NCBI RefSeq assembly: GCF_024758505.1
Contig: NZ_CP077970.1
Coordinates: 1,612,001 to 1,676,000 of the forward strand
Direction of reading: 5' to 3'
Source: Bradyrhizobium arachidis
GTDB lineage: Bacteria; Pseudomonadota; Alphaproteobacteria; Rhizobiales; Xanthobacteraceae
DNA length: 64,000 bases
The position numbers and the translations under genes are program-made. This document shows, in pieces, positions 26,524 to 35,398 of this stretch (position 1 is the stretch's first letter; every line of letters starts with the position of its first letter). The notes under the pieces were generated by a model, which saw nothing but the letters and a program-made list of their open reading frames with translations, did no database searches and was not told the origin of the DNA.

Positions 26524-28905
26524 ATGCTTACCCTTCACGAGCTCATTCAGAAGCAGGCGCAAGAGCAACCTGAGAAAGTCTTTCTAAGGTTTGATCGCGA
26601 ATCAATTGATTTTCGCGAGCTACAGGTCCGGGTCAGCTCGGCATCTCGCGTGCTGCGAGAGCTCGGTATCAAGCCGGAAAATCGCGTGGCTGTCATGATG
26701 GCAAACCATGTAGAGCATGTCATCATCTACCTGGCGCTTGCTTGGATCGGCGCGATCAGCGTGGAGTTCAGTACACATCTGAAGCGGGGCGGGATCCAAT
26801 TGCAGCTGAACGATGCCGAGCCCCAGTTCTTCATCGTCGATTCACAATTCCTGGGCCAGGCGAGCGCGGCGCTCGAGGAAATTCGCTTCGTCAACCCCAA
26901 GGTGTTGGTCAGAGGGGCAGAAGGAGCCAATCTAAAACCGCCCTTCGTGCCTCTCGCAATCCCGGTGACGGCCTCAATAGGTGAGCCATTCCCGGCCACT
27001 CTCGATCGTGTGCACACGATTGGCTACACCTCCGGAACGACCGGCGGTCCCAAGGGCGTGCTCATGACGGAGCGCTACTTCCAGGTAGGCGCGAAAAATG
27101 CAGCAGTCCTCGCGGACGTGAGGTCAGACGATGTGCTCTTCGTTTGGGAGCCATTCTATCATATTGCCGGATGGATGAGCGTCACGATGGCGCTGCAGCA
27201 CGGGGCATCCGTCGCTCTCGTCGAGCGCTTCAGCGGTTCCAAATGCTGGGACCAGATCAGGCAGTCTGGAGCGACAATCCTGCACTATCTCGGCGGCGCG
27301 ATGAATATCCTGCTGAAGCAACCTCGGCGACCCGACGATAGAGAAAATTCAATTCGGGTCGCTTGGGGCGGTGGAGCTCCCCGTCAAAACTGGCGACTTT
27401 TCGAGGACCGCTTCGGAGTCGCGGTTCGCGAAGGCTATGGGCTGTCGGAGGCGCAAAACTTCACCCATCTCAACCTAGAGGGTCGTGTGGGATCCATCGG
27501 AAAACCCGCCGAGGAATTTGAATCGTGGATTGCAGGAGAAAACGGCGAGAGGCTTCCCAATGGCACTGTCGGTGAAATCGTGGTGCGCCCTAAAGTTTCG
27601 CGAATTGTGATGCAGGGGTATTTCCAGGCTCCGAAGTTGACTTCTGAAGTACTACGCGACGGCTGCGTCTATACCGGAGATCTCGGCTACCAGGATGACG
27701 ACGGGTTCTTCTATTACTCGGGCCGTAAGAAGGACAGCCTCAGACGACGCGGAGAAAACGTGTCGGCTTGGGAAGTCGAACGGGTCATCAACGCGCATCC
27801 TGCGGTCGAGGAGTCGGCGATCGTTGGCGTTAGTTCCGAGATGGGCGAGCAAGACATCAGGGCTTTCGTGAAGCTGGTGGCAGGTACAGTCCCTGATCCA
27901 GTCGATCTCTTGCAATGGTGCCAGCGCGAGCTCGCCTATTATCAGGTTCCGCGATACTTCGACTTCGTGGAAGAGTTTCCGAGGGGGCCGACTCAGCGGA
28001 TCCGGAAGAACGATTTATCGAAGGATCTGTCCACTAGCTGGGACGTGGAGAAGTCGAACGAGAAGAACGGCGGCCTGAAGACGTACGAGGCTAGACCCGT
28101 GCCGTTACAGGGGGCTTCGAACACGGAAGCGAACGAAATTCAAACCGAGCTACAGGGCGGTGTCCTCGTCCTCCGACTAAACCGCCCAGAGCAGCTCAAC
28201 GCCTGGACGAGCGGGATGCGAGACACCTTGTGCGAAGTTCTGGACCGGGCCGCCACCGATAAGCAGGTTCGCGCGCTGATTTTCACCGGAACGGGAAGTA
28301 GGGCATTTTGCGCCGGGCAGGATTTTGCTGAAACCGAGCGGTTCGCACGTGATGCTCATACGAAGAACTGGCTGCAGCGGTTGAAGCGCTTTTATGACGC
28401 CGTGCGGGGGATGCCGAAGCCCATGGTGGCTGCGCTGAATGGGCTTGCTGCCGGTTCCGGTTTCCAGATCACCATGCTGATGGACATCGTGGTTGCTCAT
28501 CGCGGTGTGCAGATGGGCCAACCGGAAGTTAATTCGGGAATTCCGAGTATCCTCGGACCTTGTCTAATGAAAGAAAGCCTCGGTCGATCGCGGACCGCTG
28601 AGCTCGCGGTTACCGGCCGCATGATGGATGCGAACGAATGCCATCGGCTTGGGCTGATTCATCATCTAGTCGAAGAGAAGAGCGTGCTGCCGTTTGCAGT
28701 TTCTTTGGCCCTCGATCTCGCCAGCAAACCACCGGAAGCGTTTCGCATTACGAAAGAATACCTTTGCCGTGCAAATGCAGCCGAATACGACAGGGCCTGG
28801 GTGCTCGCGAGCGAAGGGCAGATCGAGGCGTTCAACACCGGCGAACCTCAGGCCGCAATGCGCGACTTTTTTGCCGTGCGTCGCGCCCGCAAAGGGCACG
28901 TTTAG
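26524..28905 (+). CDS. acyl-CoA synthetase / enoyl-CoA hydratase fusion
   Basis: A 793-aa two-domain protein. Residues 1 to about 510 form an AMP-binding CoA ligase: IGYTSGTTGGPKG (about 167), EGYGLSEAQ, VYTGDLGYQDDDGFFYYSGRKKD, and a C-terminal lid ending TQRIRKNDL. Residues from about 542 form a crotonase: GGVLVLRLNRPEQLNAW, RAFCAGQDF and NGLAAGSGFQITMLMD. It would activate a carboxylate as its CoA ester and hydrate or otherwise process the enoyl-CoA product. The ligase half resembles crotonobetaine/carnitine CoA ligases. It lies in the binding protein operon and is followed 48 bases later by the dehydrogenase. Confidence 0.88.
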   Translation: MLTLHELIQKQAQEQPEKVFLRFDRESIDFRELQVRVSSASRVLRELGIKPENRVAVMMANHVEHVIIYLALAWIGAISVEFSTHLKRGGIQLQLNDAEPQFFIVDSQFLGQASAALEEIRFVNPKVLVRGAEGANLKPPFVPLAIPVTASIGEPFPATLDRVHTIGYTSGTTGGPKGVLMTERYFQVGAKNAAVLADVRSDDVLFVWEPFYHIAGWMSVTMALQHGASVALVERFSGSKCWDQIRQSGATILHYLGGAMNILLKQPRRPDDRENSIRVAWGGGAPRQNWRLFEDRFGVAVREGYGLSEAQNFTHLNLEGRVGSIGKPAEEFESWIAGENGERLPNGTVGEIVVRPKVSRIVMQGYFQAPKLTSEVLRDGCVYTGDLGYQDDDGFFYYSGRKKDSLRRRGENVSAWEVERVINAHPAVEESAIVGVSSEMGEQDIRAFVKLVAGTVPDPVDLLQWCQRELAYYQVPRYFDFVEEFPRGPTQRIRKNDLSKDLSTSWDVEKSNEKNGGLKTYEARPVPLQGASNTEANEIQTELQGGVLVLRLNRPEQLNAWTSGMRDTLCEVLDRAATDKQVRALIFTGTGSRAFCAGQDFAETERFARDAHTKNWLQRLKRFYDAVRGMPKPMVAALNGLAAGSGFQITMLMDIVVAHRGVQMGQPEVNSGIPSILGPCLMKESLGRSRTAELAVTGRMMDANECHRLGLIHHLVEEKSVLPFAVSLALDLASKPPEAFRITKEYLCRANAAEYDRAWVLASEGQIEAFNTGEPQAAMRDFFAVRRARKGHV

Positions 28906-28953
28906 TCTTCAGCGAGCTTGGCGAACCATCTCTTTCGAACTCGAGAAGCTAAC

Positions 28954-30600
28954 ATGACCCCTTTTGTCCGTTCCACAATTGCTCGCGCACCGCTGCCGCG
29001 CAACGAGACAGTGCGCGATTACGCCCCCGGCACGCGCGAGCGCGCTGCCATCCGCGCCACGTTGTCCCAGATCATGAGCGAGACAAGCGAGCTGCCGCTC
29101 GTGATCGATGGAGTGGAGCGGCGCACAGGTGTGCTCGAGGCTGCGGTCATGCCGCACCGCCATCAACACGTGCTTGGGCAAGCGCATCTCGCGTCCGTCG
29201 ATGATGTCAATGCAGCCATTGACGCGGCCACGCGGGTCTCAGCGGACTGGTCGCGGTGGTCGTGGGCGCAACGAGCAGCCGTCTTCCTTAGAGCCGCAGA
29301 TCTTTTATCTGGGCCATGGCGCGACCGTTTAAACGCCGCAACCATGCTGGGGCAATCCAAGACGATCCACCAGGCGGAAATCGACGCGGCCGCGGAGCTC
29401 ATCGATTTCTGGCGGTTCAACGTGGAGTTCATGCTCCGTATTTACCGCGAGCAGCCGCACTCACCGGAAGGCACTTGGAACCAGGTGGATTATCGCCCGC
29501 TTGAAGGCTTCGTTTTTGCGGTGACGCCCTTCAACTTCACGGCAATTGCCGGAAACTTGCCGAGCGCCCCCGCCTTGATGGGCAACACCGTTGTATGGAA
29601 GCCTGCGGCAACCGCGAAATACTCCGCTCACCTGGTCATGCAGCTGCTGCGCGAAGCCGGCCTTCCGGACGGCGTCATTAACCTCGTCTATGGCGACGGG
29701 GCGGAGATCGCCAAGATCGCACTCGGGCATGCCGAGCTCGCCGGGGTTCATTTCACCGGCTCAACCACCGTCTTCAATAGCTTGCTAAGAACGGTTGGAC
29801 AAAACGTGGACCGTTACCGGGGCTATCCAAGGATCGTAGGAGAGACTGGCGGAAAGAACTTTGTGCTCGCCCATTCGAGTGCCGACGTGGCCACCTTGGC
29901 TGCGGCCATCCTGCGTGGTGGATATGAGTATCAAGGTCAGAAATGCTCGGCGGCATCTCGCATTTTCATACCGGCCTCGCTCTGGCCGACGTTGAAAGCG
30001 CTGCTTCGCGATGAAATCGCCACCATCAGGGTTGGTGATGTCGCCGACTTCAGTAATTTCATGGGAGCCGTCATCGACGAGAAGGCTTGGCGCAAGCACA
30101 TGGCGGTGTTCGAGGAGGTGAAGGCAAGCCCGCGAACGAAGGTCATTGCGGGAGCGACTGGAGACAAGCGGACCGGATATTTCGTGGCACCCACTCTACT
30201 TGAAACAGACAATCTCGAGTCTCCGCTGCTCCGCGAAGAGTATTTTGGTCCGATCGTCACCGCCTTTATCTACCGCGACCAGGACTTCGAGGACATCATT
30301 CAGCGGATCGATCGCTCATGCGCCTATGGTCTGACCGGCTCGATATTCTCGAACGATCGCCGGAGCATAGAGCTTGCGTCGGCGGGACTTCGTAATGCAG
30401 CCGGAAATTTCTACATCAATGACAAGCCAACCGGAGCTGTTGTTGGCCAACAGCCCTTCGGAGGTGGAAGGATGTCAGGCACCAACGATAAGGCGGGATC
30501 GGTCTGGAACTTGATCAGGTGGACCTCGCCCAGGACTCTCAAGGAGACGTTCGTTCCGCCGACCGATTATCGCTATCCATATCAATCGGAGCTTCCCTAG
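28954..30600 (+). CDS. pruA: L-glutamate gamma-semialdehyde dehydrogenase
   Basis: About 548 aa from ATG 28954 (the open frame begins at 28918). It oxidises glutamate gamma-semialdehyde, the open form of pyrroline-5-carboxylate, to glutamate with NAD. Diagnostic sequences are VTPFNFTAIAGNLPSAPALMGNTVVWKP, HFTGST, the catalytic Glu in GETGGKNFV, the catalytic Cys in EYQGQKCSAASR, and NFYINDKPTGAVVGQQPFGGGRMSGTN. Length and motifs fit the PruA/RocA family. As the last gene of the catabolic row it suggests the imported compound is degraded to this semialdehyde, for example proline, hydroxyproline, arginine or betaine derivatives. Confidence 0.92.
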   Translation: MTPFVRSTIARAPLPRNETVRDYAPGTRERAAIRATLSQIMSETSELPLVIDGVERRTGVLEAAVMPHRHQHVLGQAHLASVDDVNAAIDAATRVSADWSRWSWAQRAAVFLRAADLLSGPWRDRLNAATMLGQSKTIHQAEIDAAAELIDFWRFNVEFMLRIYREQPHSPEGTWNQVDYRPLEGFVFAVTPFNFTAIAGNLPSAPALMGNTVVWKPAATAKYSAHLVMQLLREAGLPDGVINLVYGDGAEIAKIALGHAELAGVHFTGSTTVFNSLLRTVGQNVDRYRGYPRIVGETGGKNFVLAHSSADVATLAAAILRGGYEYQGQKCSAASRIFIPASLWPTLKALLRDEIATIRVGDVADFSNFMGAVIDEKAWRKHMAVFEEVKASPRTKVIAGATGDKRTGYFVAPTLLETDNLESPLLREEYFGPIVTAFIYRDQDFEDIIQRIDRSCAYGLTGSIFSNDRRSIELASAGLRNAAGNFYINDKPTGAVVGQQPFGGGRMSGTNDKAGSVWNLIRWTSPRTLKETFVPPTDYRYPYQSELP

Positions 30601-30720
30601 CTCACCGGGATTCCGCGAGTTCGAGTTCTAAATGCGGTCGGCTAAGCGGGCAGGCATCGCCAAATTTTAAGATGTTGATCTCGTGTTCGTCGTACGGTTC
30701 CTCCCGCGACGAACGATCAC

Positions 30721-30750
30721 TGGCCGCCCCACGTGGGGCGGCCATTTTTT
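30721..30750 (+). terminator. Rho-independent terminator after the dehydrogenase gene
   Basis: An 11-bp perfect GC-rich stem (arm GGCCGCCCCAC, 30722-30743) is followed by ATTTTTT to 30750. It ends the catabolic operon. A group II intron starts at the next base. Confidence 0.92.
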
Positions 30751-31169
30751 GTGTGCCGAGTATGAACGACAGCTTGGAGGAGGAAGTCCTCTACCCAGCC
30801 TGATGGTGGCGTAGGGTTAGCGAAGCGCAAGGGCGTCATCGCGAGGTGGGGTCTTAAGAAAGCGTGGAGCAAATCCGCGACCCGATAAACAAGAACCGGA
30901 TACGAGGCCTACCCGGCCGGACGAGCGAGCAAATGATCGCGAAGTCCACAGCCATCAAGGGTCGGGGTGGTAGATCCGGCGGGTGTGCAGAGAAGGCGGT
31001 CGATCTTACCTCGGGAGGTCTGCGCTGTGTCTCGGCAACGGGACTGAGGGCGCCGCGAGGCGGCCTGACCGCAGCGCAGAAGTCAGCAGAGGGCAAAGTA
31101 GGCGGCAGCGCGCCGCCGAAGGCCCGAACGGTGGAAGTGGTTGGTAGAGCAGTCGATCTCGTGCAAGCC

Positions 31170-31723
31170 ATGCGGCAGAAGAATCAGGTTGAGCTGAACT
31201 CGGACACCGGAGCGCAGGGTGAAGCCCAAAGCGCCGCCGTCCGAGAGACTGGAGCAAGCACGGCGACGGCTAGTCTCGAACGCCCGGCGGTCGCAGGACC
31301 ATCGATGGAAGCAGTAATCGAGCGTGAGAATCTGAAGAAAGCGTTGGCGCAAGTGAAGCGCAACAAGGGTTCGGCGGGCGCCGACGGGATGACCGTCGGC
31401 GAGCTGCCGGCCTACCTGAAAGAGCACTGGCCTACGATCCGGGCCCAGTTACTTGAGGGCACCTACAAACCGCGGCCGGTGCGGCGAGTGGAGATACCGA
31501 AGGCGTTGGGCGGCATGCGGCTGCTCGGCATTCCGACGGTGCTCGACCGCTTCGTCCAGCAGGTGGTGATGCAGGTGCTGCAGGCGGACTGGGACGGGAC
31601 GTTCTCCGAAACGAGCTTCGGCTTCCGGCCGGGGCGTTCGGCACATCAGGCGGTGGAACGGGCACAGGCGTATATCTCGTCTGGGCACGCCACTGTCGTG
31701 GATATCGACTTGGAAAAGTTCTT
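31170..31723 (+). pseudogene. ltrA: group II intron reverse transcriptase/maturase, 5' part
   Basis: The N-terminal half of the intron-encoded protein. ATG 31170 (MRQKNQVELNSDTG) is chosen because related maturases begin this way; the frame is open back to 30864. It includes KRNKGSAGADGMTV, PVRRVEIPK, LGIPTVLDRFVQQ, FGFRPGRSAHQA and VVDIDLEKF. It stops at the motif that should read DLEKFFDRVNHD, the first catalytic Asp region. The rest is at 34476-35304; joined, the protein would be 460 aa. Confidence 0.9.
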
Positions 31724-31733
31724 GGATGTTGCG

Positions 31734-33965
31734 TCATACTACACCTTCAGTTTTTTTGAGAGGGTCGAAGAGGTCCGGAGCAACTGCAGGTACTTGAATT
31801 CGTATGCCTTTTGCCCGTCCGCGATAGACGTGAACGGCCTTAAGCTCGCCGCGCTTTACACGTTGCAAGATGGTTTGCCGCGAGACGCCGAGTAGATTCA
31901 TGGCCTTGAACATCTTCACGTAACCTTCGGGCGCGCTCTCCACAAAGCGCGACCGCAACTCGTCATTGATACGGATGCGCCACGGCGCGCCAGGTGTGAT
32001 CTGCTCTCCGGCAATGAAGCCATCGTTGAGGCAGCGATGCAAAGTAGAGGGTGCGATCCCGAGAGCGCGTGCTGCTTTCTCGATCGTCATGCACTCGCCG
32101 TCCTGCGCTTGCTGTTTCGGCTCGAAGCACGGGATCTCCCAGTGCGTCCGCAGGCTCGACACACGATTTGCCGTAAACGACAGTCCTGTGGCCGTTGTAC
32201 GGCCTTGGCGATTGAGGATGCCGGCGATCTTGGTGTCGGGATAATGTGCAGCCAGTCGCCGCAGCAGATCGATCGTATCGTCGGCGGTGCGGATCGGCGA
32301 TGGATGCGAGTGTGGCAATGGGACAGTAACTCCACTGAAGAGACCGCCGCGCCAACGCAGCGTCAGGTGAGCGTTGTATTTATCGCGCTCGGCTCTCAAG
32401 GTGACATCGTCGAGCAGCGTGCGGAGTAACTCCTTGCGATCGCGATCGCTCGTCGTGGGAGCGAACCAGATACGCTTGAGGTCTTTACCGAGTGCAAGGA
32501 TCGCGTCGCGTTCTTCGTGCGTAAGCGAGCGCGGTCGGGCATGTTCGCGGTCCGAGAGTTCGGATTCGGCAGTCTTCAGTTCCAGCAGAGCGCTTTCCCA
32601 TTCTGCTTCGAGTCCACGCGCGACGAGTCTATTCTCCGGGTCCACGGCGCGATAGCGTCGCTCGGCGCGTTGCGCGTTGTAGCGGGCACGCTCGACGTCG
32701 CGACGGAACTGCGCGAGAGTCGTCTCGTGATCGGCGTCGAATTGCTCGATCGCCTGGAGCGAGGCTTCCAGGCCTGCGGGCGCGAGAGCCGCAAGGAACG
32801 CTTCGGCGACAGCCGCATCGATCTGCACACCGCCGATGTTGAGGCAGTACTCGCCCCGGCCGTTGACGATGTTCTTGCCGGCGCAGTGATATCCGGGCGC
32901 CGCGAACCGGCCGCTGTAGTGTACGGCCAGGCGCCGACCGCAGTGTCCGCATACGGCGAGGCCTTGCAGGAGTGCTGCGCCTTCTCTCACGGCACCCCCG
33001 CTCCGGTGCGGTCGAGGACGGATGTTCTGCGCCAGGCGCTTCTGGTTCGCCTCGAAGGTATTCCAATCGATGTATCCGGCATGATGGTCACGAATGAACA
33101 CCGGCCACTGCTCGCGGTCGCGTTGTCTGATGCGCTTTCGGATTCGACCGCCCGCATCGAGATAGCATGTCTGCTGGGTGCGGCCATACACATAAACGCC
33201 GGCATAGAACGGGTTGGTGAGGACCTGGTGGATCTTTGTGTAAGTTGGGGCGACCCAGCGGAGATCGACAAGGCTGTTGGAGTGCAGCGGAAAGCGCAGG
33301 CCTTGCGAGCGGAACCACAGCCACACGCGTCGTGCCGATCCGAATTCGGCAAAGCGGTCGAAGACAGCATGGATCGCGGCTTGCACCGACTCGTCAGGAT
33401 GCAACAGCACCTCCCCGTCGGCGTCGCCCCGTACTAGACCCACCGGCAACCCGCGGTGCAGTTCTCCGCGTGCGGCCTTGTTGCGGATGCCACCAAGCAG
33501 CCGCGCACGCAGCACATGCAGCTCTGCCTCTGACATCGTACCTTTGAGCCCGAGCACCAGGCGGTCATTGAACAAGCCCGGATGATAAATCCCATCTCCA
33601 TCACCGATGAGTGTGTGGGTCAGGCCACATAGATCGAGCAGACGGTACCAATCAGCATTATTGCGCGCTAGTCGCGAGACTTCCAAGCCGAGCACGATGC
33701 CAACCTGGCCGAGGCCGACCTCCGCGGTCATACGCGCGAAGCCGATGCGCTCGGAAAGGCCGGAACCGGAAACACCGAGGTCCTCATCGATGACCTTCAC
33801 CTGATCGCGTCGCCAACCAAGCCGCCCGGCGCGTTCGGCTAACTCGTACTGACGGGCAGCGGACTCGCGATTATGCTCGACCTGCGTCGTACTGGACTGA
33901 CGCACGTAGACGATTGCGCATCGGCGTAGGTGCTCAGCGGTGATCTTGCTCAGTTCGTTCATCAT
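31734..33965 (-). CDS. large serine recombinase
   Basis: A 743-aa site-specific recombinase. The N-terminal resolvase domain has the catalytic Ser in IVYVRQSSTTQVEHN and LEVSRLARNNADWYRLLDLC. Next come a recombinase domain (IHQVLTNPFYAGVYVYGRTQ), a zinc ribbon (VCGHCGRRL, then GYHCAGKN, then YCLNIGG) and a long coiled coil (FRRDVERARYNAQRAERRYR). The C-terminal 150 residues hold helix-turn-helix units (MTIEKAARALGIAPSTLHRCLND and NLLGVSRQTILQRVKRGELK). It probably catalyses integration and excision of its own element. No lesion is visible. Confidence 0.92.
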   Translation of the reverse strand: MMNELSKITAEHLRRCAIVYVRQSSTTQVEHNRESAARQYELAERAGRLGWRRDQVKVIDEDLGVSGSGLSERIGFARMTAEVGLGQVGIVLGLEVSRLARNNADWYRLLDLCGLTHTLIGDGDGIYHPGLFNDRLVLGLKGTMSEAELHVLRARLLGGIRNKAARGELHRGLPVGLVRGDADGEVLLHPDESVQAAIHAVFDRFAEFGSARRVWLWFRSQGLRFPLHSNSLVDLRWVAPTYTKIHQVLTNPFYAGVYVYGRTQQTCYLDAGGRIRKRIRQRDREQWPVFIRDHHAGYIDWNTFEANQKRLAQNIRPRPHRSGGAVREGAALLQGLAVCGHCGRRLAVHYSGRFAAPGYHCAGKNIVNGRGEYCLNIGGVQIDAAVAEAFLAALAPAGLEASLQAIEQFDADHETTLAQFRRDVERARYNAQRAERRYRAVDPENRLVARGLEAEWESALLELKTAESELSDREHARPRSLTHEERDAILALGKDLKRIWFAPTTSDRDRKELLRTLLDDVTLRAERDKYNAHLTLRWRGGLFSGVTVPLPHSHPSPIRTADDTIDLLRRLAAHYPDTKIAGILNRQGRTTATGLSFTANRVSSLRTHWEIPCFEPKQQAQDGECMTIEKAARALGIAPSTLHRCLNDGFIAGEQITPGAPWRIRINDELRSRFVESAPEGYVKMFKAMNLLGVSRQTILQRVKRGELKAVHVYRGRAKGIRIQVPAVAPDLFDPLKKTEGVV

Positions 33966-34110
33966 TGTGGTCTCCGGCAGTGGCGATTGCTCGGGCGATT
34001 AGTCGGGCGAGTCGCAGCACGAGATGTGCGCGCTGTTCTTTATCGAGGGCCTCCCATACGGGTACGGCACCGTGCTGAGGTGGTAGGTCGAGAAAGCTTA
34101 GCTGCTGCAT
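33934..34110 (-). CDS. 58-aa protein of the recombinase element
   Basis: MQQLSFLDLPPQHGAVP, then HLVLRLARLIARAIA. It starts inside the end of the upstream gene and overlaps the recombinase start, so the three genes form one compact operon. Similar short proteins often precede recombinases of this type; function unknown. Confidence 0.65.
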   Translation of the reverse strand: MQQLSFLDLPPQHGAVPVWEALDKEQRAHLVLRLARLIARAIATAGDHNDERTEQDHR

Positions 34111-34414
34111 GGCTGTCCTCCGATTCCGGTGGCAGGACAGTATGCGCGGCATCCAATTGCCGCAGCAAAGCGTCGGCGATCGTCCGGGCGTGCAGCAGCT
34201 CGGCGTGGGAAGCCAGGAATGCCGCTCGAGCGCATTGCGGGCTTGCAGGCGGTAAATGTTGTGCGATAGGCAGATCTGTCCACGCGGCCGGTACAAGGGC
34301 ACGGGTACCATCGGGCAGTACAAGCGTCAGATGAAGTTCGCCGCGTCGATGACACCAGCCAAGCACATTAAGCGCAGATCCCTCAAAGGGATGGCGCGAC
34401 CGAACGATGGTCAC
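34040..34414 (-). CDS. DUF5372-like protein of the recombinase element
   Basis: A 124-aa protein beginning MTIVRSRHPFEGSALNVLGW with a block LTLVLPDGTRALVPAAWTDL. This matches my recollection of the small DUF5372 proteins encoded next to recombinases in rhizobia. First gene of the element's operon; role unknown, perhaps an accessory in recombination. Confidence 0.65.
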   Translation of the reverse strand: MTIVRSRHPFEGSALNVLGWCHRRGELHLTLVLPDGTRALVPAAWTDLPIAQHLPPASPQCARAAFLASHAELLHARTIADALLRQLDAAHTVLPPESEDSHAAAKLSRPTTSARCRTRMGGPR

Positions 34415-34475
34415 CTGATCGGGATAGTCGTCGAGATGATGAGCGCGGTGGTGGGTAGTCTGTCGAGTAGTCTTT

Positions 34476-35304
34476 CGACCGGGTCAACCATGACATCCTG
34501 ATGGGGCTGGTTGCCAAGCGGGTCGCTGACAAGCGTCTCCTGAAACTCATCCGTGGGTTCTTGAACGCGGGTGCAATGGAAGGAGGGCTGGTCAGTCCGA
34601 CGGAAGAGGGCATGCCGCAAGGAGGTCCGCTCTCGCCGCTGTTGTCGAATCTGATGCTGGATGTGCTGGACAAGGAACTGGAGAAGCGCGGCCACCGCTC
34701 TGTCCGCTATACCGATGACTGCAACATCTATGTGCGCAGTCAGCGGGCAGGCGAACGAGTGCTGGTCAGCATCGAACGATTCCTAGAAAAGCGCCTCAAG
34801 CTGAAGGTCAACAAAGCAAAGAGCGCGGTCGCCAAACCGAGCGTCCGCAAGTTCCTGGGCTTCAGCTTTAGTATTAGTAGCGGAACGGAGCCGCGGCGTC
34901 GCATTGCGCCGCAGGCGCTCGCCCGCTTCAAGGCGAAAGTTCGGGCGCTGACGCGGCGCACGCGTGGCCGAAGCCTTGCGCAGATTGTCAAGGAGTTGTC
35001 TGTCTATCTGATCGGATGGCGCAGCTACTTTGGCTTCTGCCAAACCCCATCGGTATTGCGCGACCTTGACCAATGGCTCAGGCGGCGGTTGCGCGCCATC
35101 GTCTGGAAGCAATGGAAGCGCGGAAGCACTCGTTATGCGCAGCTGCGACGCCGCGGCGTCGGCCGGCACCGGGCGGCGAGAACCGCCGGAAGCCCACATG
35201 GCCCTTGGCGGCTCGCGAACAGCCCCGCGCTCACCATCGCCATGCCAAACAACTTCTTCGCCTCACTCGGATTGGCCTCCGTCATGGCACAGCGACGTGC
35301 ATAA
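34476..35304 (+). pseudogene. ltrA: group II intron reverse transcriptase/maturase, 3' part
   Basis: The C-terminal half: DRVNHDILMGLVAKRVADK, EEGMPQGGPLSPLLSNLMLD, the catalytic box VRYTDDCNIYV, then the maturase domain (LAQIVKELSVYLIGWRSYFGF) and the ending GPWRLANSPALTIAMPN typical of class C proteins. The catalytic box reads YTDD where most have YADD. Separated from its start by the recombinase element. Confidence 0.88.
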
Positions 35305-35398
35305 TCCGCCGAACCGCCGGATACGGACCCGTATGTCCGGTGGTGTGGGAGGGGCGGCGTCGCGAGACGTCCCCCTATCCCAATCTGTGCGCCAGGCA

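Larger units (their letters stand above)
31724..34475 (-). mobile_element. serine-recombinase mobile element inside the maturase gene
   Basis: An inserted block of about 2.75 kb with three reverse-strand genes: a DUF5372-like protein, a 58-aa protein and a large serine recombinase. The recombinase stop is 10 bases from the left edge. Removing it with one copy of a shared TT (31722-31723 and 34474-34475) rejoins the maturase as DLEKFFDRVNHDILMGL in frame, so the junctions are precise. No terminal inverted repeats are obvious, as expected for large serine recombinases with a 2-bp crossover. Confidence 0.85.
30751..35384 (+). mobile_element. group II intron (class C type), interrupted
   Basis: The 5' end GTGTG at 30751 fits the group II consensus and lies directly after a terminator T-tract, the usual target of group IIC introns. 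A reverse transcriptase/maturase gene lies in the middle. After its stop are a domain V hairpin (about 35312-35345, arms ACCGCCGGATAC and GTAT-GT-CCGGTGGT) and a domain VI hairpin (about 35347-35380) with a candidate branch-point A in CCCCTATCCC. The 3' end is probably CAAT at 35384. A 2.75-kb recombinase element (31724-34475) splits the maturase gene. Confidence 0.82.

Noticed and set aside
32517..33437. 306-codon forward frame
   Set aside because: Antisense of the serine recombinase.
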